Source of the DNA: an uncultured Campylobacteraceae bacterium
GTDB taxonomy: Bacteria > Campylobacterota > Campylobacteria > Campylobacterales > Arcobacteraceae
Length of the DNA: 14,532 bases
Assembly (NCBI GenBank): GCA_913057765.1
Contig: CAJXPH010000047.1
Location: forward strand, 1-14,532
Direction of reading: 5' to 3'
Shown: positions 1 to 5,216 of the stretch, in pieces
Layout of the letters: every line of letters starts with the position of its first letter
Position numbering within the stretch: the stretch's first letter is position 1
Position numbers and translations under genes: made by a program
Notes under the pieces: model-generated
Databases searched by the model: none
What the model was told of the DNA's origin: nothing
Seen by the model: the letters and a program-made list of their open reading frames with translations, nothing else

Positions 1-39
1 CTCTGGTCTCGTGGGCTCGGAGATGTGTATAAGAGACAG
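1..39 (+). other. Residual Nextera i7-side sequencing adapter
   Basis: This is not genomic DNA. Positions 6-39 match the Nextera read-2 transposon adapter (GTCTCGTGGGCTCGG followed by the 19-bp Tn5 mosaic end AGATGTGTATAAGAGACAG at 21-39). The five bases before it, CTCTG, fit the end of an i7 index; from memory N708 ends this way. The genome begins at about position 40, so anything read across this boundary is artificial. Confidence 0.98.
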
Positions 40-189
40 ATATATAAAAGCTCAGTATTTTATGAAAAAGAAGTTTTGTATTAGTTATATTAAATTAGTT
101 AGGAGAGAGATAATATATTTAAAACTTCTTTGTATGGAGATTATATAGATTTTTAATATCAATAAAAATGATATAGGTCAAAAAAAGTC
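40..189. other. AT-rich contig-edge stretch without a firm gene
   Basis: No convincing gene lies here. A plus-strand frame is open from the adapter to a TAG at 146-148, with an ATG at 62, but it gives only about 35 residues with no recognisable motif. It could be the tail of a gene cut at the contig edge or chance. On the minus strand a perfect TATAAT (140-145) has only a weak -35, and no start codon with a ribosome binding site follows before the edge. A 19-bp palindrome at 174-192 is listed separately. The stretch could therefore hold the promoter of a minus-strand gene lying beyond the contig. Confidence 0.4.
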
Positions 190-192
190 CTA
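174..192. promoter_or_regulatory. Imperfect 19-bp palindrome, copy 1 (TAGGTC-N7-GTCCTA)
   Basis: Two 6-bp arms, TAGGTC and GTCCTA, flank an A7 spacer, with one mismatched pair. The segment 177-200 is identical at 20 of 24 positions to 8111-8134 in the napA/trpD2 gap, where a second copy of the palindrome (8108-8126) also has a single arm mismatch. Both copies fit the consensus TAGGAC-N7-GTCCTA, which suggests one dimeric regulator. This copy overlaps the TAG stop of the exported-protein gene and lies about 50 bp upstream of the start point implied by the minus-strand TATAAT at 140-145, so it may serve a gene beyond the contig. The binding protein is unknown. Confidence 0.4.
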
Positions 193-570
193 TTTAACAT
201 AAACTTTTGTGTCAAAAAGTTTATTTTTGAAATAAACTTTAAAATATCCTTTCTTTACTGAAAAATGTTTAAATAAAAGTACTTCTCCAATTTTTATTTT
301 TCTACTATTGTATATGGGTTTAGTACTTTGAAAGTGACCTTTTGATTTTCCTATAAAAACCTCAGGTTTTAGTCTTAGCAATGTTCCTACAACAAAAACT
401 TTTGTATAACAGGTATTATTATAGTCGTTTACTGTTTTTCTTACATGTTGCACATTTTCACCATTGCCACTTTCATCAAATATACCTATGGCATATGCTG
501 CGGTAACATTAGTATTATATGAAAATAGTTGTGTTAGTGTTAGAATTAATAGTAGAATCATTTTTTTCAT
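190..570 (-). CDS. Small exported protein of unknown function
   Basis: I do not recognise this 126-residue protein. The N-terminus is a clear Sec signal peptide: two lysines, a hydrophobic stretch at about residues 5-17, and likely cleavage near residues 24-25 after an AT-rich linker. There is no lipobox. The mature part of about 100 residues is basic and has one cysteine (about residue 54). Its alternation of short hydrophobic strands with G-E-V-L and K-K-G-Y-F-K-V-Y-F near the end loosely recalls bacterial SH3-like folds, but that is only an impression. It is the last gene on this strand after the nap operon and PAS gene, 45 bp beyond the PAS stop, with no clear terminator between them. The ribosome binding site is weak, and a 10-bp inverted repeat brackets the start codon. 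A role in the periplasm is inferred from the signal peptide only. Confidence 0.6.
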   Translation of the reverse strand: MKKMILLLILTLTQLFSYNTNVTAAYAIGIFDESGNGENVQHVRKTVNDYNNTCYTKVFVVGTLLRLKPEVFIGKSKGHFQSTKPIYNSRKIKIGEVLLFKHFSVKKGYFKVYFKNKLFDTKVYVK

Positions 571-586
571 AGAATAATTCTACTAT
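549..586. repeat. 10-bp perfect inverted repeat around a start codon
   Basis: ATAGTAGAAT (549-558) and ATTCTACTAT (577-586) are exact reverse complements separated by 18 nt. The loop contains the ATG (568-570, minus strand) of the exported-protein gene. In the minus-strand transcript this would form a hairpin with the start codon in the loop. One arm lies in the leader and the other in codons 5-7. It may be an operator or a translational control hairpin. In DNA this AT-rich, about one such repeat per window is expected by chance. Confidence 0.35.
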
Positions 587-615
587 ATTTTTGTGAATAT
601 TTTGTAGATTTTTTA

Positions 616-1071
616 TTAAGAGTTATAAGGTTCGTAAGAAATTTTTCTTACTAATTCACCTTCTTTATTTTTCATTGCATCATATTTTGTTTGATAATAT
701 ACCTTATCTTCAAATGATATTGGTGTTCTAATTGATTTATATTCAACTAGTTGTTCATCTCTATATACTCCAGAAACTTCTGCGTAAACCCAATAGTAAC
801 CAAAGTCTTTTCTAATATTTTTTACAAAACCAGACCATCTTCCTTTAGTTCTTAAGCTATCCCATAATTCTTTAAAGATTGCTTTTGGCATGTCAGGGTG
901 TCTTACGCAGTTATGAGGTTTTCCAATTAAAGCTTCAATTGTATACCCACTAATACTAGCAAATGTTTCATTTGCATATGTAATATTACCGTTTAAGTCT
1001 GTTCTTGAAACAATTAGTTCATTTTGAGGAACAATTGTTTCACATAAAAATTCACTTTGATTATATTCCAT
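616..1071 (-). CDS. Stand-alone Aer/CetB-type PAS protein in the nap operon
   Basis: The 151-residue protein is essentially one PAS domain (about residues 12-120) of the Aer family. It carries the hallmark V-R-H-P-D-M-P (residues 56-62), then W79-S-G in the segment leading to V-K-N, and Y-Y-W near residue 92. Arg57, His58, Asp60 and Trp79 correspond to FAD-binding or signalling positions of E. coli Aer. It has no transmembrane segment, HAMP or MCP domain, so it resembles Campylobacter CetB, a cytoplasmic FAD-PAS protein that works with the separate transducer CetA in energy taxis. I chose the ATG at 1071 because it starts one base after the napD stop and has an AGGA seven bases upstream. An ATG at 1104 lies inside napD and lacks a good ribosome binding site. 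The coupling to napD implies co-expression with nitrate reductase. FAD binding and a taxis role are inferred from the family; no CetA partner is visible here. Confidence 0.85.
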   Translation of the reverse strand: MEYNQSEFLCETIVPQNELIVSRTDLNGNITYANETFASISGYTIEALIGKPHNCVRHPDMPKAIFKELWDSLRTKGRWSGFVKNIRKDFGYYWVYAEVSGVYRDEQLVEYKSIRTPISFEDKVYYQTKYDAMKNKEGELVRKISYEPYNS

Positions 1072-1072
1072 G

Positions 1073-1459
1073 CTATTTTCCTGTTTTATCAAATTGTCTA
1101 GCAAAACCTTCTAAATCTTTTTTCTTTAAGTCTCCATTGTAAATTACTTCTTCTGGTCTTAAATCATCATCATGTAACATACGAGGAACCGCATCTGCAT
1201 TATCTAATACATCCATGTGATCGTCCAATTCATCTTCACTATATGCCATTTGCATATCTGCTGCAATTACATGTGGTATAGCTTCAATAACTTTTAGTTT
1301 TTTCAACTCTTCTGATACCCCAGCACCTTCAATTGTTACAACAATTCGCCCAATCTCGTCGTGTAAGTGGTAATCACATACATCACTATTTTTTAAATTT
1401 TCTACTACTTCTTCTACATATTCTGGCAATGCTTTTATTACTATACTTGATACATTCAT
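1073..1459 (-). CDS. napD: NapD, NapA-specific cytoplasmic chaperone
   Basis: NapD binds the twin-arginine signal peptide of NapA in the cytoplasm and holds back export until the cofactors are in place. The first 75 or so residues have the NapD/ferredoxin-like pattern: M-N-V-S-S-I-V-I-K at the start, then V-I-E-A-I-P-H-V near residues 56-63. The protein has 128 residues, against about 87 in E. coli. The extra C-terminal part, from about residue 75, is rich in Asp/Glu and ends in a lysine-rich helix. It begins 10 nt after the napL stop with a good AAGGA, and its own stop is one base from the PAS gene start. Its position at the end of a napAGHBFLD cluster makes the call firm despite low sequence conservation. 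Confidence 0.9.
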   Translation of the reverse strand: MNVSSIVIKALPEYVEEVVENLKNSDVCDYHLHDEIGRIVVTIEGAGVSEELKKLKVIEAIPHVIAADMQMAYSEDELDDHMDVLDNADAVPRMLHDDDLRPEEVIYNGDLKKKDLEGFARQFDKTGK

Positions 1460-1469
1460 TTATATTTCC

Positions 1470-2411
1470 TTATTTTAATTTCCAATAATATACTTCATTA
1501 TCATCACTTGAACTATATAATTCATTTTCATTTTTAAAAAGTATATTAGTCAAAGTCATCTTATGACCTTTTAAAGTATATAACTCTTTTTTTGTTTTTG
1601 TATTAAAAATTGTTACATCATTCTCTTCATTGTTCGCAAATCCCGCTAACTTCCCACTTGGACTAAGTCCCGCACTATAAATTAAAAAATCCGCTTTTTT
1701 ATAATATTGGTTATACTTTTCATAAATTGCACATCTTCTATCTTGACCTGCTGTTATAATTATGCCATTTTTTATATCAACTTGAAATATATTGTCAACA
1801 TTTAATCCTGAATAAATTTTTTGAATCTTTCCATCTTTTGTATTAAGTTGTTTTAATGCACCACTTTCATCGGCTACAATAATTTTTGATTTATCTTCAT
1901 TTAGTGCAAAACTTGAGAATTTAGATTGAGATGCTTGAACTTCCCATAAGAATTTTTTCTCTTTTAAGTTGTATACAAATATTTGATTAGTAAGTAAACC
2001 AAATATAATTGAATCTTTATTTAAATATTTTACTTTTGCAATATACATTCTTTTATCGATTGTAATAATAGGAACTAATTTTTTATTTACATACTCATAT
2101 ATATTTCTAAAACCTTTTTCTCCTTGGGCAACTAAGATTATCTTATCATTTATTACATCAATAGAGTAAATCTTTGCGTTTATTAAGTCACCTATAAAGT
2201 CTTTTACTTTGGGAACTTTAATACTATTTATTAGTTCAGAAGTTGATAAATCAAAAACATCTATAATACTTGCTTCTGTAGAAATATATAAAAGTTTGTC
2301 TTTTAATACTAAATCTGTTACTCCTCCACTAGCAATATATGTTTGTGTAGGTATTAAGTTTTGTGAAAAAAGCATTGAAAAACAAAAAAGTAAACTTATT
2401 AAAAGTTTCAT
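1470..2411 (-). CDS. napL: NapL, periplasmic beta-propeller-like accessory protein
   Basis: This 313-residue protein has a Sec signal peptide (residues 1-16, ending M-L-F-S-Q). The rest is a chain of short repeats of beta-propeller type: phrases such as I-F-V-Y-N-L-K, I-I-V-A-D-E-S-G-A-L-K-Q-L, V-T-I-F-N-T-K and, at the end, L-T-N-I-L-F-K followed by Y-Y-W-K-L-K, as in WD40-like proteins. NapL is found in the nap clusters of Campylobacterota between napF/napB and napD. Its biochemical role is not settled. An accessory function in the periplasm, perhaps in assembly of the NapA/NapB complex, is inferred. It starts 2 nt after the napF stop. No cofactor-binding motif is visible, and there is no CXXCH. 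Confidence 0.85.
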   Translation of the reverse strand: MKLLISLLFCFSMLFSQNLIPTQTYIASGGVTDLVLKDKLLYISTEASIIDVFDLSTSELINSIKVPKVKDFIGDLINAKIYSIDVINDKIILVAQGEKGFRNIYEYVNKKLVPIITIDKRMYIAKVKYLNKDSIIFGLLTNQIFVYNLKEKKFLWEVQASQSKFSSFALNEDKSKIIVADESGALKQLNTKDGKIQKIYSGLNVDNIFQVDIKNGIIITAGQDRRCAIYEKYNQYYKKADFLIYSAGLSPSGKLAGFANNEENDVTIFNTKTKKELYTLKGHKMTLTNILFKNENELYSSSDDNEVYYWKLK

Positions 2412-2413
2412 AT

Positions 2414-2920
2414 TTAACCTTGTTCTATAATTTTTATTTCTATTGCTTGTGTTGGACAGGCTTTAATACAAAAGCCACATGATGTACATTTATCATCAAT
2501 TATTTGAGGTCTAAACATACCCAAGAATTCGATAGCATCATCTAAGCAAGGGTCTTTACAAGAAAAACACATTGTTTGATTCCAACTTAAACATTTTATT
2601 ATATCAATACTTATTTTCGCATTGATTTGTTTTTTATGTTCAATATTTAAGACTTCATATTCACAAGCTTTTGCACATTCATCACAGTAAGTACAGCCAC
2701 TATTAGTAAAATCTAAATAAGGAGTTTTATCTTCACCTATTTTTATTATATGCTCTTCACAAAAATTACTACATTTACCATTGCAATTAATACATTCTTT
2801 GTGAAAATCAGATTCATTTTGGAAATAAGGAGGTCTTAGAAGAATATTGTTCTTCGTCTCATCTCTTGCTTCTTTATTAAAAGAAGAAGCAAGAGAGCTA
2901 AATAGCTCTCTTCTTTCCAT
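2414..2920 (-). CDS. napF: NapF, cytoplasmic polyferredoxin-type accessory protein
   Basis: NapF is a soluble iron-sulfur protein linked to the maturation of NapA and/or electron supply to it. This 168-residue copy has no signal peptide or transmembrane segment. It has the family's N-terminal R-R-E-L-F and L-R-P-P-Y (residues 28-32) and sixteen cysteines in four groups, for four [4Fe-4S] clusters: C43/46/50/54, C76/79/82/86, C110/118/121/125 and C145/148/151/155. The first group is C-x2-C-x3-C-x3-C, one residue longer than the usual C-x2-C-x2-C-x3-C. The third has an 8-residue step in place of the usual short one. The gene lies 3 nt after the napB stop and 2 nt before napL, so it is co-transcribed. 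The call rests on the four-cluster pattern, the R-P-P motif and the operon. Confidence 0.9.
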   Translation of the reverse strand: MERRELFSSLASSFNKEARDETKNNILLRPPYFQNESDFHKECINCNGKCSNFCEEHIIKIGEDKTPYLDFTNSGCTYCDECAKACEYEVLNIEHKKQINAKISIDIIKCLSWNQTMCFSCKDPCLDDAIEFLGMFRPQIIDDKCTSCGFCIKACPTQAIEIKIIEQG

Positions 2921-2923
2921 AGA

Positions 2924-3523
2924 TTATTTTACACCCTCATTGATATTATCAATAAGATTTGATTTTTTAGAATGTCCATCTGCTCTGAAATCCGCTTGGA
3001 ATTCATTTACAGGAGTTTTAGACATAGATTGAGGTGCATGACATTGAGAACAGTTAAATCTTGTCCCAGATACCATAGCTGTTTTTTTACCAACAGTTTT
3101 AAAGTCACTTGTATTTTCTACTTCTTGACCTTCTTTAGTAATCATACCATTTGATGCTAAAGCAGTATCTGGTCTAAAGTTTGTAAAGTGTGATTGTGGG
3201 ATTGGAGTTGCATTCATTGATTCTGCAACACCTGGCACGTGACACCCTGTACAAGAGTTATTATTAATTGTAATTGGTAACATTCCTTCTATATCATGAG
3301 GAATCATTGGTGGAGCATTTTCAAATGCTCTTGCAATTAATTTACTTTCTCCTGCTGCTTTTTTACTATATTCTGTTTTAACAGGCATAGCATCCGATTC
3401 TGTATATAAACTAGTTTTTCTTAAACCTAAAGACTCTTCGCTCACAGTTTGAGTTGCAGAACAACCTACCATGAAAATTGCTGCTGCTGTAAAAAGTCCT
3501 AAAGCAATATTAGTTAATTTCAT
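2924..3523 (-). CDS. napB: NapB, diheme cytochrome c subunit of nitrate reductase
   Basis: NapB passes electrons from the NapG/H side to NapA in the periplasm. Two heme c sites are visible, C-T-G-C-H (residues 91-95) and C-S-Q-C-H (158-162), as expected for NapB. His76 and His112 are plausible distal ligands. I chose the ATG at 3523 (199 residues) because GGAG lies six bases upstream. An in-frame ATG at 3535 has no such site and would place that GGAG within its own first codons. The N-terminus then reads as a signal peptide of lipoprotein type, with hydrophobic residues 6-20 and a possible lipobox M-V-G-C ending at Cys21. The gene overlaps the end of napH by 14 nt, implying translational coupling. 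Confidence 0.93.
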   Translation of the reverse strand: MKLTNIALGLFTAAAIFMVGCSATQTVSEESLGLRKTSLYTESDAMPVKTEYSKKAAGESKLIARAFENAPPMIPHDIEGMLPITINNNSCTGCHVPGVAESMNATPIPQSHFTNFRPDTALASNGMITKEGQEVENTSDFKTVGKKTAMVSGTRFNCSQCHAPQSMSKTPVNEFQADFRADGHSKKSNLIDNINEGVK

Positions 3524-4340
3524 TTTTTTCTCCATTTTTTTTATTTCTTATTGAAAAAATAAGAGCATCATCGTCACAAACTTCAATACATCTAGCACAG
3601 TTTGTACATTCCCCTGATAAAACAGGTTTTGACTCTTTTGCTACCATGTGTAGAACTTGCATTTCAGGACATACATCCTTACATTCCATACAAGCTGTAC
3701 ATTTATCTGCATCGTGTGTTACTCTTATTAAACTAAACTTACCTACTAGTGAATAAAATCCACCAAGCGGGCAAATATGACCACACCAGCCATTTTTTAA
3801 AACAAAAAGGTCAAAAAGAAATATTACAAGCATTGCTGCCCATCCAAGACCTAATCCAAATATTATGCCTCTATGCGTCATAGAAATTGGTGAAATAAAT
3901 TCAAAGGCAGTAATGCCTAAAATAAATGATATGATTAGACTTAGTCCAATTACCCAATATCTTATATTTCTTGAAGCAGGTTGCTTCTTTTGAATTTGAT
4001 TAAACCCTAGAACTTTTCGTAAATAGTTCGCTAAATCTGTAATCATATTTACAGGACAAACCCAAGAACAAAAAACTCTACCACCCACAATCGCATAAAA
4101 AGTTAAAATAATTAAAGCACCAATCATAATATCAAATGTAAGTATTGCTCCTGCAGAGAACATTTGTAACACTGCATAAGGATCACTTAATGGAATAACT
4201 CCTAAAAACATCGAAGAACTTAAGTTCCCCATTAGGATATTTACTCCATAAACATTAGCTATTATGTATAAAGCCATTACTGTAATCTGAGTAAATCTTC
4301 TTAAAATAAGGTATCTGTGTTTATATAATAATGTTTTCAT
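3510..4340 (-). CDS. napH: NapH, membrane iron-sulfur quinol oxidase subunit
   Basis: NapH is the membrane half of the NapGH quinol dehydrogenase, which oxidises menaquinol for nitrate reduction when NapC is absent. The 276-residue protein has about four transmembrane segments (roughly residues 18-38, 60-86, 129-149 and 163-181). It has two C-x3-C-P motifs (C91/C95 and C186/C190), typical of NapH and thought to lie on the cytoplasmic face. At the C-terminus are two [4Fe-4S] groups: C214/217/220/224 and C245/248/251/255. Length and motif order fit the family. Its ATG overlaps the TAA of napG (TAATG), and its own end overlaps napB, so expression is tightly coupled. Confidence 0.95.
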   Translation of the reverse strand: MKTLLYKHRYLILRRFTQITVMALYIIANVYGVNILMGNLSSSMFLGVIPLSDPYAVLQMFSAGAILTFDIMIGALIILTFYAIVGGRVFCSWVCPVNMITDLANYLRKVLGFNQIQKKQPASRNIRYWVIGLSLIISFILGITAFEFISPISMTHRGIIFGLGLGWAAMLVIFLFDLFVLKNGWCGHICPLGGFYSLVGKFSLIRVTHDADKCTACMECKDVCPEMQVLHMVAKESKPVLSGECTNCARCIEVCDDDALIFSIRNKKNGEKNEIN

Positions 4341-5197
4341 TAGTATAAACCTTCCATACCGCTATTTAAAGAATCAAGTACCGATTTACTGTCTTTTTTC
4401 GGCCGATTATCTTCTGATGATGTATCTTCAAGACGTTTTTCATCATTTTTATCCCAACCTTTGATGTAATAGTTTCCAGCTTTACCTAGTGCTATTTCTC
4501 TTGGTAGAACAAAAATTGCTGCTTTTTCAGTAACACATGCTCTTTCACAAAGACCACAACCTGTACAATGATCACTATGTACAATTGGTTTCATAAATGC
4601 ATGTTTACCTGTTCTCTCATTTTTAGAATATTCAATAGTAATTGCCTCTCCTAAGATTGGACATGCTCTATAACAAGCATCACATTGAATACCCCAAAAG
4701 GCAATACAATTTTCATCATCAACAACAGCTAAACCCATATCAGCTTTATTGATATCTAATTCATTTTTTTCACTCTTTAAACTCATGATATCAAGTGCTC
4801 CTGTAGGACATACAGGAACACAGGGAATATCAGGACACATATAACACGGAATATCTCTTGGAATGAAATAAGGCGTACCTAAAGGTTTATTATCACCAGG
4901 CTTTGCAAGGCTCAATGTATCAAAGGGACATGATTCAACACACATACCACATTTAATACATGTAGCTAAAAAATCTTCTTCTTTTAAAGCTCCAGGAGGT
5001 CTTAGAGTTAACTTAGATGCTGATACTTCATCAACATAAGCACTCCATGTAAGACCACCTAGAGTAGCAAGCCCAACTGCTCTTGCTATATCTAAGAAGA
5101 ATCTTCTTCTGCTACTAATAGGTTCCTTTTTAGTTACACCATTTTTCATTTCTTTTTTCAACTTTTGTTTCTTTTCATGAGGATTTATATTGCTCAA
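4340..5197 (-). CDS. napG: NapG, Tat-exported iron-sulfur partner of NapH
   Basis: NapG is a periplasmic ferredoxin-like protein that relays electrons from NapH towards NapB. It has a twin-arginine motif S-R-R-R-F-F at residues 29-34, followed by a hydrophobic stretch. Sixteen cysteines form four cluster sites: C80/83/86/90, C118/121/126/130, C164/172/175/179 and C211/214/217/221. The C-terminal 35 residues are polar and charged. The start is uncertain. The chosen codon is TTG at 5197, with GGGGG nine bases upstream, 19 nt after the napA stop. An in-frame ATG at 5149 would shorten the charged leader by 16 residues but has only a weak A-rich site. Either choice keeps the Tat motif. Confidence 0.94.
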   Translation of the reverse strand: MSNINPHEKKQKLKKEMKNGVTKKEPISSRRRFFLDIARAVGLATLGGLTWSAYVDEVSASKLTLRPPGALKEEDFLATCIKCGMCVESCPFDTLSLAKPGDNKPLGTPYFIPRDIPCYMCPDIPCVPVCPTGALDIMSLKSEKNELDINKADMGLAVVDDENCIAFWGIQCDACYRACPILGEAITIEYSKNERTGKHAFMKPIVHSDHCTGCGLCERACVTEKAAIFVLPREIALGKAGNYYIKGWDKNDEKRLEDTSSEDNRPKKDSKSVLDSLNSGMEGLY

Positions 5198-5216
5198 GAC
5201 AATATACCCCCATTAA

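Noticed and set aside
62..148. 28-codon plus-strand ORF near the left edge
   Set aside because: It is short, AT-rich and motif-free, and its frame is open into the adapter. It cannot be separated from chance or from the tail of a truncated gene.
1072..1104. Longer PAS protein starting at 1104
   Set aside because: It would start inside napD without a good ribosome binding site. The ATG at 1071 has an AGGA and sits one base after the napD stop, and its residue numbering matches Aer.
2209..2430. Plus-strand ORF opposite napL (also others opposite napA, napB, the chemoreceptor and sdaA)
   Set aside because: They lie wholly or mostly within well-supported minus-strand genes, have no recognisable domains, and lack good ribosome binding sites. 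They are shadow frames.
3524..3535. NapB starting at 3535
   Set aside because: That ATG overlaps the GGAG that serves the ATG at 3523 and has no site of its own.
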